Shown: piece after piece, positions 9,178 to 22,200 of the stretch | Position numbering within the stretch: position 1 is the first letter of the stretch | Layout of the letters: every line of letters begins with the position of its first letter | DNA from: Petrosia ficiformis | Lineage: Eukaryota > Porifera > Demospongiae > Haplosclerida > Petrosiidae | Reading direction: 5' to 3' | DNA: 64,000 nucleotides | Assembly (NCBI GenBank): GCA_947044365.1 | Contig: OX345636.1 | Location: forward strand, 58,965,537-59,029,536 | Translations under genes and position numbers: made by a program | Notes under the pieces: model-generated | What the model saw: the letters and a program-made list of their open reading frames with translations, nothing else | Told to the model about the DNA's origin: nothing | Database searches by the model: none

Positions 9178-10745
9178 ACATTGAAGGGCCTATAGCACTA
9201 CATGTGGTGTAATCATAGTGTACTGTACTGCACCATGTGGAGACAGACTCCTAATACATGAGCCTATAGCACTACTGGTGGTATATGTAATCATAGCTAT
9301 TCAATGAGTGTGCTGCACTTCACCATGTAGAGACTCCTAATACATGTACATTGAAGAGCCTATAGCACTACTGGTGGTGTATGTAATCATAGCTATTCAA
9401 TGAGTGTGCTGTATTGCACCATGTAGAGACTCCTAATACATTAAAGAGCCTATAGCACTACTGGTGGTGTATGTAATCATAACCATTCAATGAGTTTGCT
9501 GTACGTCACCATGTAGAGACTCCTAATACATTGAAGAGCCTATAGCACTACTGGTGGTGTATGTAATCATAACCATTCAATGAGTTTGCTGTACGTCACC
9601 ATGTAGAGACTCCTAATACATTGAAGAGCCTATAGCACTACTGGTGGTGTATGTAATCATAGCTATTCAATGAGTATGCTGTACGTCACCATGTAGAGAC
9701 TCCTAATACATTGAAGAGCCTATAGCACTACTGGTGGTGTATGTAATCATAACTATTCAATGAGTTTGCTGTACTGCACCATGTGTAGACTCCTAATACA
9801 TTGAAGAGCCTATAGCACTACTGGTGGTATATGTAATCATAACTATTCAATGAGTTTGCTGTACTTCACCATGTGGGGACTCCTAATACATTGAAGAGCC
9901 TATAGCACTACTGGTGGTATATGTAATCATAACCATTCAATGAGTTTGCTGTACTTCACCATGTAGAGACTCCTAATACATTGAAGAGACTATAGCACTA
10001 CTGGTGGTGTATGTAATCATAACCATTCAATGAGTTTGCTGTACTTCACCATGTGTAGACTCCTAATACATTGAAGAGTCTATAGCACTACTGGTGGTAT
10101 ATGTAATCATAGCTATTCAATGAGTTTGCTGTACTTCACCATGTGTAGACTCCTAATACATTGAAGAGCCTATAGCACTACTGGTGGTATATGTAATCAT
10201 AGCTATTCAATGAGTTTGCTGTACTTCACCATGTGTAGACTCCTAATACATTGAAGAGCCTATAGCACTACTGGTGGTATATGTAATCATAACTATTCAA
10301 TGAGTGTGCTGTACTTCACCATGTGTAGACTCCTAATACATTGAAGAGCCTATAGCACTACTGGTGGTGTATGTAATCATAACCATTCAATGAGTTTGCT
10401 GTACTTCACCATGTAGAGACTCCTAATACATTGAAGAGCCTATAGCACTACTGGTGGTGTATGTAATCATAACTATTCAATGAGTGTGCTGTACTGCACC
10501 ATGTGTAGGTAGACTCCTAATACATTGAAGAGTCTATAGCACTACTGGTGGTGTATGTAATCATAACCATTCAATGAGTTTGCTGTACTTCACCATGTGG
10601 AGACTCCTAATACATTGAAGAGCCTATAGCACTACTGGTAGTGTATGTAATCATAACCATTCAATGAGTTTGCTGTACTTCACTATGTGTAGACTCCTAA
10701 TACATTGAAAAGGTTATAGCACTACTGGTGGTGTACATGTATGTC
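9178..10745 (+). repeat. 90-bp satellite array, about 17 units
   Basis: Units such as TTGAAGAGCCTATAGCACTA, then CTGGTGGTGTATGTAATCAT, then CAATGAGT(T/G)TGCTGTAC and CACCATGTAGAGACTCCTAA repeat with a strict 90-bp period (for example at 9521, 9611 and 9701). Variation is mostly limited to a few positions, such as ACCATT/AGCTAT, CGTCACC/CTTCACC and TAGAG/TGTAG. No unit has a useful open frame. Confidence 0.95.
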
Positions 10746-12174
10746 AATATAATCATAGCTATGTACTTGGCATGGAATACAGTTAACTTTGTGAGGACCT
10801 CACTCTCACCCCAGTATGTGCTTTCCTTGAATGTTCAAATCATGAGGCAATGTCCTTGTATTATTTACTTTACTTCCTACATACGTAACTAAATTTGTTG
10901 GCTTGCTATACTAAACAGCACAATAATGAGCATTTATAATTGTGAATTGAACAATGGAGATATGCATAATTATTTTGTAATATGAAAATATAGAATATGA
11001 TGTATAATCCATATCTGGATCGAAGGAATGAACTGCATGTACAAGATCTATATTGTATGGCAAGAAGTACATGTAATTAATAATCTGCTTGTATTTAAAT
11101 GAATGCTATTGAACCACTTTATACATGTACAGGAAGAGAAGAAATTTTTTTTTATAAATATGATCATTTCCATTCTACTAAACCACTAAACTACATAAGG
11201 ATGTGAAAATATTCAGCCAACTACTGGACATTTTTGTGACCAATTTTCACCACATCCCTAACTAAGTGTACATGTGTACAAGTAGAGTAAGCATATAATT
11301 TAAAAGTTTTGGTATACTGAGCCCCACACCCCAAGTTCCACTTTGAGAAACTTGTCTACAGCATTCAAATTATGACATGTATGTACACGCCTTGTACATG
11401 TACAATCAGTGCTGTGGTTGAGATTAACCACATCTCAGATGAATTACATGAAATTAACTCTCAGATTAATTTCATAACAGAATTATATATATGTACTTAT
11501 ACTATAGTCTGTTCACATTCACAATGTCCTCAATATTATGATGTGATGACTTTATATGTAATAAAATTATAATGTATAGTTTAACGTCATAAGGCTAATA
11601 CATGATTATACTGTAACTCAATAATGAAGCAGTGGATTGAAATTTGACATACACAAAAATGAACAGGAAGGATAATTATATTAAAATGGTGCAGGTAAAA
11701 GATTATTCCAACTAAAGTTATCAACATTTTTCTGAGGCCATGGTGAACATGAATGGACCTTTAGATAAGTACCACTAAATATAATCCAAGCACCTGGTAG
11801 AACACACTGGATTAAATACATTTATCAGACCTGCCAAGTCTCATGCTTTTGTGTTACTTCTCGCACTTAGTCTTTGAACTTATCAAAAATGCTTCTTTCT
11901 CACATAATCTGACATTCTTAAATTTTTTAAACAGCCCAACTTCCTTTAAAATACAGCCACGCCTTGAAATTTTAATTAAGTAGCTTCTTTTGTAATTACA
12001 ATTTCAAGGTGTGACCACACGTACCTCAAAACAGATGCATCGATCAACAGCACCAAAAAATAACTCAACTGTTTTTCTTAAATCAATGTTAAAATTAATA
12101 CTTCTTGTAACAATAAATGTTCGTTTGAAAAACAGTTGTTTCAGCATTATGCAGATGTTATCTTTGAGATAATA
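10746..12174. other. No gene seen; contains family Y copy 2
   Basis: AT-rich, with no recognisable exon. About 11500-11765 is a second copy of dispersed family Y. The missing last MGAT1 exon was looked for here and not found. Confidence 0.45.
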
Positions 12175-12282
12175 TAATGTAGTAATATGGAACTATTGTA
12201 ACAATGTAGTAATATGGAACTATTGTAACAATGTAGTAATATGGAACTATTGTAACAATGTAGTAATATGGAACTATTGTTT
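12175..12282. repeat. 27-bp minisatellite, four units
   Basis: AATGTAGTAATATGGAACTA plus TTGTAAC is repeated four times almost perfectly. Confidence 0.9.
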
Positions 12283-12414
12283 GTATAGTATAATTGTCTC
12301 TCTTTTTACAATCTCTATTGTAATCATGTTTTAATTACATGTCTGATGTTATTGTTCTGTGACACCAATTTATGTTCTGTGTACTGCTATAAATACTCAG
12401 AACTTATCATTTTT

Positions 12415-15400
12415 AAGAGATTACTGCTATTCATTGTTAGTGACTTTGTTACGCTATCATTGAGCTGATGTGGTTTTCCTGGTTTCTCTAGCTTTGAGAA
12501 TGATTGCTTTCAGAATATCCTGTTCTGAATTAAATACATTGTATTTGTAATTATTAACAACATTTTGCTAATTTCTTTTTTCTTGTGTTAGACTTTCAGA
12601 ACTAGAAGTATACTTCTGTCAAGAACTATTTTTCAAGGTTAGCTTAATTAATAAGACTTGAAGAGAGAGTGGGTGGTATGACAGTAAACAGTAATTATTG
12701 AACATACCCACCAATAGTCCATTTGCATGTATACTATATGAGGTAAATAATTACATTACTACTTGTGTGATGTCACTACCAGTTGCTCTTTTAAGGACAG
12801 AAGAATTTGCTAAACTAGCTCTACTATATCAGAATGTAGTGAAAACTAGAACCCAAGTACATTATTGAGTGTTTATATGATGTGGTGAGGATAAACAAAG
12901 ACTCAATAGAGTCCATCCTTGGCATGTTGTATATACTTACTCAACACTTCATAAAATTATATATTAATAATATAAATGGATGAAACTGCCATGTGTGTTC
13001 AATAGCTACACTGATCTTGAAAACCACAAACCCTATGAATATGTTAGTTGGTGTATTTGTGTAATTTGAGGTGCTGAATTCAAACCTTTCAGAATTTTCA
13101 ATTACAAGCAGCCATTTTGTAGTTACGTAGAATCAATTCTCTTCATTTTGATCCAATTGGGTAAATCATTTTTCCAATACAGTGAAATTTAATTACGCAA
13201 CACTTTTAACATGTCCTCACACATTTAATATGTATATACATGACAGAATTAGCTTTATATTACATCATACAAGAAAGTGTAATGAATGTAAAAATCACTA
13301 GAAGTATAATTATTACAGACAGGTTAATTATATTCAGAAGTCAATCTGCAACATTATGAAATATTGGCATTTTGATGTGAATTGATACACAAACAACTTG
13401 AGGGAATGTAGTAAACTTCAATTCAGTTTCTAAGGAAACTGCAGCCTTACATAAAATATGGTTTATCGGTAAGAAGCAACAATCCTTAACATGAAAACCA
13501 TAAACTACTATATGTTTAGTTTTATATCTATTTCATCTTATAGTTGATTCACCATTGTGAAATGGGAATGTAGTGATACACTAAACTTCTATGTAGACAT
13601 GTTTATTGAGTGTATGTGTGCATATTGTGACCATTTTTAAGTTATCATATCAATCAAATAACCAATACACCCCTAAAGGTCAATTGGATCAAAACAAAGA
13701 TAAATGAATGTAACTAGAAAATGGCTACTTGTAATTGAAAAATATGATCTCACCACCTAAAAGTACACAAATTACACCAACTAACACATTCATAGGATTT
13801 TGGTTTTTAATTTATTCTTACAAACTCCCTTATACACACTGTAATGACAATTGCAGTGTGTATAATGACAATAGCATTCTACTAAATATTCTATGTAGAC
13901 ATGTTTATTGAGTGTATGTGTACATATTTTGACCATTTTAAATTATCATACATGTATCTATCAAATAACCATTAGACCTCTAAAGGTCAATTGAAATAAA
14001 TGACGGCTAGAAAATGGCTACTCGTAACTGAAATATTCCAAAAAATATCCTTAAAGTACACAAACGCACCAACTAAGACATTCATATGATTTGTGGTTTT
14101 CAATTTCATTTTGTTGAATTCAAACAGAAAAAAATCAACTTTCAGAGTGAGTGTTTTCACACATCTCATAGTTAATTCACCATTGTGAAATGGGAATGTA
14201 GCGATACACTAAAATTATTTGTAGACACGTTTATTGAGTGTATGTGTACATATTTTGACCCTTTTTAAGTTATCATATCTATCAAATAATCATTAGACCC
14301 CTAAAGGTCAAATGATCGACTTCAACTAGAAAACGCTACTTGTAATTGAAACATTCCAAAAGATATGAACTCAGCACCTAAAAGTACACTAATACAACAA
14401 CTAACACATTCAGAGGGTTTGTGCTTTTCATGTTAAAGTCATACATACTCCATTATACACACTGTAATGATTAAATGACAATTACAAAATCTGACAACAG
14501 TGATCTACCAAATATTCTATGTAGACATGTTTATTGAGTGTATGTATACATATTTTGACCCTTTTTAAGTTATCATATCTATCAAATAATCATTAGACCC
14601 CTAAAGGTCAAATGATCGACTTCAACTAGAAAACGCTACTTGTAATTGAAACATTCCAAAAGATATGAACTCAGCACCTAAAAGTACACTAATACAACAA
14701 CTAACACATTCAGAGGGTTTGTGCTTTTCATGTTAAAGTCATACATACTCCATTATACACACTGTAATGATTAAATGACAATTACAAAATCTGACAACAG
14801 TGATCTACCAAATATTCTATGTATAGACATGTTTATTGAGTGTATGTATACATAATTTGACTATTATGCCCCTAAAGGTTAATTGGAAGAGAATTAATGC
14901 TAACTACAAAATGGCTGCTTGTATTTGAAAAATTCCAAAAGGTTTGAACTCAGAAAAACACTATTACAGTATTTTATTTAAATTTCAACACACTTTTAAA
15001 GGTGCTTTGTACTACTTTCAAGTTTAAGGGTCATTTTCACGGTAGAGTCATCGCATTGATTTTATTGGGACGAGCCTGAGTGAGCCCCACACTTATCAGT
15101 ACAGTCAGCTAGAAAGTTTACACTGTATGTACATGTATAATAATATTATATATTGCAAATATTATTTTTGTTTGTACAGTACATATTCTGTAAATATCTT
15201 AATGTTCAAATTCAAAAATTTCAAATTTAAATTTTCTAAAGCCACATGCTTGATAGCTATGAATTGAGGAAAAGAAGAGATAGGGACAGAGCTAAATGAG
15301 CTCTAGAGACCAAAGAGAAGAGAGAAACAAGACTGTCTAAAAGAGAAGAAGCTTCATTTGTCTAAAGTAGATTGAAGTTTCAAGAATAAAGATCATTCTA

Positions 15401-16165
15401 GCTGAGATCTTTTCCAGCCAATAAAATATTTAACATTGGTACTTTGTTTAACAGGTAATACCTCTAAAACCAACCTATGAACTGTTGCATTTTGCTCTTA
15501 TTCCATCTCAAACACACTAAATGCTTGCTTTTGCTCTATGTCCAAAATTTGGTTATTCTAACCATACCTTCTCAGGCTCACCTCACAATGATTGCATGGA
15601 TGCAAACATTCTCCAGTATATAACTTAAAGTTTATAATTTTATGAGGTGTTGAGTAAGTATATACAACATGCCAAGGATGGACTCTATTGAGTCTTTGTT
15701 TATCCTCATCACATCATATAAACACTCATCACAAGACAATAAAGTACTTGGGTTCTAGTTTTTAACTACATTCTGATAAATAAAATAATATCGCAGAGTG
15801 TCCGTCATTAAGATTGCAAGAAGAGATGTCACACAGTAGTAATGTAATTCATTAGTATACATGCGAATGGCTATTGGCAGGTATGTTCAACTAAAATTGT
15901 TTCCTTTCATACCACCCACTCTGTCTTCAAGTCTTATAAAGCTAACCTTAGAAAATAGTTAGTATACTTCTAGTTCTGAAAATCTAACCTAAAAAAATAT
16001 AAATATCATTTTTTTTCAGTTTATATTTAATTCAGAACAGGACATTATGAAACCAATTTGTTGTTTCTGTTCAAACAATTGCTATAGCTACCTGCCAAAC
16101 TACATACAGCTCAATGATAGCAAACATCCTAAAAGTATACTAACAATGGATATTCTACCTACCTG
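12415..16165. mobile_element. Long inverted-repeat element (about 3.7 kb)
   Basis: The left arm (about 12415-12990) and right arm (about 15620-16165) are inverted copies. Paired segments include TGAGCTGATG/CAGCTCA, the ACTAGAAGTATACTTCTG region with its inverse, AAGTATACTTCTAGTTCTGA, and GACTCAATAGAGTCCATCCT with its inverse near 15685. The arms enclose tandem units of roughly 300 bp. No protein-coding gene is seen inside. It is a foldback-type or non-autonomous element. Exact ends and target duplication could not be fixed. Confidence 0.7.
13540..14880. repeat. Roughly 300-bp tandem units inside the inverted-repeat element
   Basis: GTAGACA(T/C)GTTTATTGAGTG recurs near 13593, 13892, 14221, 14520 and 14822, always followed by a CCCCTAAAGGTCAA segment. 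The units starting at 14221 and 14520 are almost identical, so the array was homogenised or expanded recently. Confidence 0.85.
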
Positions 16166-16209
16166 ACATCACAATTAATGACGAATCAACTGGTCCGGGA
16201 GATGTAAAA

Positions 16210-16326
16210 GGATCATGCTGATAGAACAGCATTTCATTAATATTCATACTACAGGACACATACAACCTATGTTGTACATGTAACTTATATGAATATTAAC
16301 AAGGTGCCATTCTTTGAGCATGATCC
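16210..16326. repeat. Short hairpin MITE
   Basis: The ends GGATCATGCT / AGCATGATCC flank about 100 bp with inner inverted ATTAATATTCAT / ATGAATATTAA. Confidence 0.6.
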
Positions 16327-16691
16327 AATGTAAAAACAAATTATTTATAATTATGGCTTGGATGAGGGATTATTGTGAAAAGGCGTCACCTTATCAAACT
16401 AATCACTCATTTATAACAAGTCAGTATAATACATACATGAAGTATACATACCTTATAGTAGTAACAACCAAAGAATAAATGTTATATGCATACATGTATA
16501 TATAAGCCAGATAATGACATGTGCACCACGTTTAATTAAGGGGAAGCTGGGCACAATATATGTGCATCACGCTCAAAGGGTAATTACCTTAGTTCTACTG
16601 TCAGTATAGTACTGTCTCACTACTGCGATGTTGAATTGACAAGTATACCAATTACTGTCAAAACTACTGTTGAACTATGTAGTGTGGAAAT

Positions 16692-17092
16692 CGTCCCGTA
16701 GGACCATCCTTATGATTGCTTTCCCAGTCCCTATAGGTTCGTTCGATGTATGTTTATATATATATATAAATTTATATGTTTGTATCACTTATGCCAGTAA
16801 GCATTGTAGACATAGTTAAGGAAGTTACATTGTTCCAGGGGGCTCGGTCAATTAATGGGCATGGTGAGTAATACCTACAGAGCTTGAGAGCAAAGAAAGC
16901 TGCTTGTAGCTTTACTAGTTAATGTAGAAGCTGGAACCTATTCTACCTGAAATATATTCCTAAAGTTCTACAAGGTCCTTTAAAAGGTAAGGAAAGTAGA
17001 TAATCAAAATAATAGGCTGTTGTGTTTCAGGCATGATAAAGTTAGCCGTGATTACTGAATGCTGGACACCACAAAGCAGTCATAGGGATGTG
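16692..17092 (+). repeat. Dispersed repeat family Z, copy 1
   Basis: It starts TCCCGTAGGACCATCCTTAT and ends ACAAAGCAGTCATAGGGATG, so the ends are partly inverted (CCATCC.TATGATTGCTTTCC / AAAGCAGTCATAGGGATG). Inside are GGCTCGGTCAATTAATGGGC and TGATTACTGAATGCTGGACA. Further copies lie at 52045-52497 (-) and 62070-62420 (+), with a fragment at 33345-33387. Confidence 0.75.
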
Positions 17093-17126
17093 TTTTCTTT
17101 ATATATCTTGTTATTGATATACATGT

Positions 17127-17945
17127 ATACTGTACATGTACATATGCATAGTATATGTGTATACCAGTGTTCTCCATAGTGGAAAGCCATTGGACTTATT
17201 AGACCTATTTTATACTGATCAGAGGTACATGTACATGTACATGTATTTTCACACACAAACTGTTAGATGTAATATAAATTATATTGGTGATTTGCCAGCC
17301 CTAAGAAGATCGCTGAGTATAGATATGCATGTAGGGTTTGTAAGTGGAAATAATTTTAAAGACTGAGACTTAATTGTGTGTTTATGCATGCATGAATGTG
17401 CAAGTACATGTATATGCATCACACTGTACACTACCATACAATGCACATGTACACGTACCTTCAGTACATGTATAGTGTATACACATCACACTGTGCACTA
17501 CTATACTTTGTTGATGTACACGTACATACAGTATTGTACCTTCAGTACATGTATATACATGTATGTATGTGTATATGCATCACACTGTACACTACCATAC
17601 ATTGCAGATATACATGTGTACATGTACATGTATATACATGTACCTTTAGTAGATGTATATACATGTATGAATGTTTTCCGTAGGATATGAATCAAGCAAG
17701 TCACAACCACACCCATTAAACACACCTATTAAACACACCTTAATTATATTAGCTGCACTATACATCTATACAGAAGTGATGTACAAGCAGATTATCTGAT
17801 ACAAACATCTCTCTTTAAGATCCTAGCATACATGCATTGTAGTTCAACATTATGCAAGTCATGTAGATCTAGTATTAAACAGGCCAAATTGCAAAACACA
17901 GTTTGTGATGCTTGAGCCAGTGCTTTAGTTGTAGTAACCACTACC
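17127..17945 (+). repeat. Segmental duplication, copy 1 (partner 20172-21085)
   Basis: The two blocks share TATACCAGTGTTCTCCATAG, CAAACTGTTAGATGTAATAT, a variable 60-bp-type tandem array (CACACTGTACACTACCATAC, then a CATGTAC run; about 17400-17660 here) and GTGATGTACAAGCAGATTAT. The arrays differ in copy number. The unique flanks agree closely. Confidence 0.85.
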
Positions 17946-18841
17946 TCAATTGTACTTGGTTTGAAATAATGCCTCAATATGTTATGTTTAGATGTGTCCA
18001 TTAGTCAAACAGAACACTTCTCAAAGTCTGGAAAAGGTTTCATAAAAAGCCTATTATTTATCTTCCTTGCATATACATGTACATGTATATAAATTTTAAG
18101 TTGCCAAATTGTTAGTTTTGCAGAAAATTGCTAATACACAGACACATGAATAAACAAAGAAAATCAATTACAATGCCCTCATGCATTAAGAGGGTGTGAC
18201 AACAAATATTCCAATATCAGCACAATTATTCATCCCAAATCAAAATACATGTGCTTACCTTTATGAAAGTATGATTGCATTCTCCATTACTCCTGCATCA
18301 GGCATGATCTGATTAGCATGCTTGAAATCCTCACCAAGATGTTGAACACTTGATGTTGAACATTGGTAGAAATGAAGCATCACAAGAAATTTCTTACGTA
18401 CCAACTCTCTGAGGAGGGGAGAAGACAAAATGTAATAAAAGATATATACCAGACAGAGCACATGAGGAAAAGTATTTGAGAACTGTTATTAACTACCCAA
18501 GAGTAGTGTTGTGGTTTTGTCTTATGGGGTTTTCCCCATTACTGATGTTTATACAGTACTTCTGCACATATTTATCTGATGTATATAATTATAGTTTTCT
18601 AGTTTGTCACTTTCCTACATTTATCCTTAATCTATAATCTTGTTATCTTAAGTGACTTGTTATTTTGTAGAGTGTTATTTCAGTTGCTACCTTATTCTAA
18701 TAAAAGTACTCTTAAATCAACTATCTAACTATATCACTACTGTACCACCATGGCATGATAAACAAGATTAGCACACTAATTGATGCTACTATAGTGGAAA
18801 GTGCTGAAACATGTGGTTAGTTACTGATTTCATTGCTTGTT

Positions 18842-18842
<1 letters not shown>
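17946..18842. other. No gene seen
   Basis: AT-rich sequence. I found no exon I could support by both splice sites and a recognisable peptide. Confidence 0.4.

Positions 18843-18891
<49 letters not shown>
18843..18891. repeat. (CA)n microsatellite
   Basis: A nearly pure run of about 24 CA dinucleotides. Confidence 0.97.
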
Positions 18892-18893
<2 letters not shown>

Positions 18894-19069
18894 TAGTGGC
18901 AAATGATGGTTAAGGTCTTACATGTACATGTAGGTTAAGATAATAATCATCACAACCTGAACACACACACACATGTACACATTTTAACTCACAAATCATT
19001 GATACTATCCTTCACAAAGATGAAATGAAGATTCTAAAGGGATTACAAATACAGTTATTATAATTCCTA

Positions 19070-19235
19070 TAATTAGTTAGTGGTTGCTGAAACTTTATAG
19101 TATTAATTAAATTTCCCCTAAAAGCAATATGCTGTGCTGTGCAGAACCCTCACCACCATGATATATTAAGAGTGGTCACACTGTAAAAACCAATGGGTTA
19201 TTTTAACCCTCATTTGAGTAACAATGTAATTATTT
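19070..19235 (+). repeat. Dispersed segment (partner 21620-21785)
   Basis: Shared text includes ATGCTGTGCTGTGCAGAACC, CTCACCACCATGATAT and GGGTTATTTTAACCCTCATT. The two copies differ by small indels. Confidence 0.8.
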
Positions 19236-19263
19236 GACAAATGACTGATTTCACATCCACAGC

Positions 19264-19302
<39 letters not shown>

Positions 19303-19319
19303 TCATTAAGAAGTATAAT

Positions 19320-19734
19320 GTACTTCAATAAAAAACTAGTACTAGGGGTACAGTAAAGTATACATGTACATCAATTGATGAAAATTTCACCTCCATTTTA
19401 AAGTTTAGAATTTAATTAGAGCTACAATTAATAACAGTGGTATTCTTTGATTTCACCTTGTTTGTTCACATTGATGAGCCTTGATTTTTGTAGAAAACTT
19501 TGATTTCTATTTTATTGCTACTACTCGTAAACACAATTCATCCCATAATTGATATTGGTATATAATGTGCTGACATGATAAGATTATTCATACACAACAT
19601 CTCTAGAGAGACTCCAGCAGATTTTATAATTATATTCATTATTAGATAAACAAGGGTGTGGCAGTAAAGGTATTCCAATCAATTTAGATTCATCAACAAT
19701 GGGATGAACAAAAAAGTAATATTAACAAGTCACC
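19320..19734 (+). repeat. Dispersed repeat family W, copy 1
   Basis: It runs from GGGGTACAGTAAAGTATACA to AACAAGTCACCTG. A second copy (22360-22447 plus 26499-26893) is split by the two-gene transposon, and a third begins near 27305. Copy 1 is interrupted at its right end by a Tigger fragment. Confidence 0.85.
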
Positions 19735-19990
19735 TGCTGTATCGGTATTGTTGACGTCTGAGTATTTGTTTATCAGAACGCTCGCCATCTTTCCATCTGT
19801 TTAGAATAGCTTCTTTATCTTTGATGATATCTTGAATCTGGGTTTTGCCAACTCCTGTTTCCTGAGCAACAGAACAGCAGGATTTTCCACAGTCAATCTT
19901 TCGTATGACAGCCACACGCTCCTCCAGTGTCAATACTTTTCCTCTTTCGCGACATGTTTTGCTAAATTGGCAACATGTGGCAGGGTACAA
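19730..19990 (-). pseudogene. Tigger transposase N-terminal HTH fragment
   Basis: The open frame reads RERGKVLTLEERVAVIRKID, GKSCCSVAQETGVGKTQIQD and IIKDKEAILNRWKDGERSDK. This is the CENP-B N-terminal helix-turn-helix typical of Tigger/pogo transposases. Only about 86 residues are open. The second HTH and the DDE catalytic region are absent, so it cannot encode an active enzyme. Confidence 0.8.
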
Positions 19991-20170
19991 AGGTCAATTT
20001 ACACATGTGCAGTCATTAAAAATAGCAAGTTTTATGGTCAGTAGTCATGTAACAGAGGTGGCCGTTGGCTAGAGGTATGTTTATACATAGATGCATTGGT
20101 GCAAGCAAACTATGGTCTTTACTTAGAGGTGGTCTTTTATAGGAGGGGTCTTTCAAAAGAGGGACTACTG
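19735..20170 (-). mobile_element. 5' fragment of a Tigger/pogo element
   Basis: On the minus strand the element starts at 20170 with CAGTAGTCCCTCTTTTGAAA next to TA, as pogo-type ends do. It runs through about 180 bp of leader into a CENP-B-type N-terminus and stops abruptly at about 19735 inside family W sequence. No second end is present. Confidence 0.75.
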
Positions 20171-20171
20171 T

Positions 20172-21085
20172 ATACTGTACATGTACATGTGTATACCAGT
20201 GTTCTCCATAGTGGAAAAGGCATTGGACTTATTAGACCTATTTTATACTGATCAGAGGTATTTGCACACACAAACTGTTAGATGTAATATAAATTAGATT
20301 GGTGATTTGCTCGCTATAAGGAGATCACTGAGTATAGATATGATGTAGGGTTTATAAGTGGAATTAGTTTTAAAGACTGAGACTGAATGTTTGAGTGTTT
20401 GTGCATGCATGAATGTGCAAGTACATGTACATGCACCACACTGTACACTACCATACATTGCAGATATACATGTACCTTCAGGACATGTATGTATGTGTAT
20501 ACATATCACACTGTGCACTACCATACTTTACAGATGTACATACATGCATCTTCAGTGCATGTATGTATTTGTATAGTGTATAGATGTGCACTACCAAACA
20601 TTGTTGATGTACATGTACACACTGTACCTTTAGTACATGTATATATGTATGTGTATATGCACCACACTGTACACTACTATACATTGTACACATACACACT
20701 GTACCTTTAGTACATGTATATATGTATGTTATATACATAACACTGTACACTACCATACATTGCAGATATATATATACACATACACATGTATCATTGTTTT
20801 CCGTAGGATTTGAATCAAGCGAGTCACAAGCATACTCATTTATCAACCACACCTACAAAACACACCTATTTTGTACACCTTAATTATAATAGCTGAACTA
20901 TATATCTAAACAGAAGTGATGTACAAGTAGATTATCTGATACAAACATCTCTCTTTAAGATCCTAGCATACATGCATTGTAGTTCAACATTATACATGTA
21001 GATCTAGTATTAAACAGGCCAAATTGCAAAAACACAGTTTGTGATGCTTGAGCCAGTGCTTTAGTTGTAGCAACCACTACCTGAA
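20172..21085 (+). repeat. Segmental duplication, copy 2 (partner 17127-17945)
   Basis: It repeats copy 1, including the CACACTGTACACTACCATAC tandem array (about 20430-20770 here, longer than in copy 1) and the conserved tail through GTGATGCTTGAGCCAGTGCT. Confidence 0.85.
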
Positions 21086-22055
21086 CCTATATTTAAACAA
21101 CAAGTACATACCTTTTGTATTATCATATTGAGTTACTGATTAGAATGAACAGCAAGAGAATAAGTCAAATATCAATTCAACAATGTTACAGCATGAATAT
21201 GATCCCAGCAATAACATCTCACCAAATAACAACAAATACTTTATCATCTAATGATGAAATGAGAAATAGGAAATGTCTAAACAATAAAACATTTTATTCA
21301 ACTTATAGAGGGGTGAGTGACGGGAGTAATGAAATTATGTTTGAAGAAGGCCACTATAAAGTAAAGTATACAATACTAACAGACTAATAGTGGAATGTAT
21401 TTGTAGACTGAGCAACAATATATTGCTGATATGGGATTTTACATAAACTCAAACAATGACATGTACATGTACATAAGTCTCGGCCAGCTACCCACAAGAA
21501 AGGGAGTAGGCATCTGCTGAAGTACTTTTTTACAATATGCCATTAATCAGTCTTCTTAATGTCATGAGGAAAATGTTAGTGGAAATGTTGGGATATATTA
21601 AGGATGAAAGACACAATTATTATAATTCCTATAATTAGTTAGTAGTTGGTGAAACTTTATAGTGTTAATTAAATTTCTCAATATGCTGTGCTGTGCAGAA
21701 CCCTCACCACCATGATATGGTAAGAGTACTCACACTGTAAAAACCAACGGGTTATTTTAACCCTCATTTGAGTAACAATGTAATATTAATAAATTCAATT
21801 CCTGTGGTGTATTATTGTATCTCCTGTTCAATTACTAGTCAAACAAATTCCACAAATTTTGTACTTATAATAAATAACAGATAACAAAAACAATAAGAAT
21901 TATAATTATAATTATGTACTTTAATAAAAACTAGTTGAGATAAGAGAAAATAGTACTTATTAGCATTGATTTAGTCTCAGGAGGTAACTTTTGAACCAAA
22001 AGTCTACCTCATGTTAGTTTTATCTTCTTGTTCTGATCCTATTGGTACCTCTATT
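21086..22055. other. No gene supported; contains duplicated segment
   Basis: 21620-21785 repeats 19070-19235. About 21145-21313 is an open stretch ending at a GTGAGT donor-like site, but its peptide resembles no family I know. Confidence 0.35.
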
Positions 22056-22200
22056 ACAGTGTTCTCAACAGGATTTAACATCCAAATGGTACAAGTAGTA
22101 GCGTGGTTTGCATGCCAGCACATTTGAACATTGTTAACCAGACATCATGTACCACAGATCCACTCCCCCACCCTTAATATTTATCCTGGGGGAAACACTG
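22056..22200. mobile_element. MITE with CAGTGTTTCCC-type ends
   Basis: It ends CCTGGGGGAAACACTG and begins CAGTGTTCTCAACA. The right half contains ACCCTTAATATTTATCCTGG. A relative lies at 63391-63567 in the other orientation. The CAGTG ends suggest a hAT-derived MITE (inference). Confidence 0.6.

Noticed and set aside
21115..21387. 90-aa open frame with a GTGAGT inside
   Set aside because: No convincing acceptor or recognisable family, so it was left as unannotated sequence.
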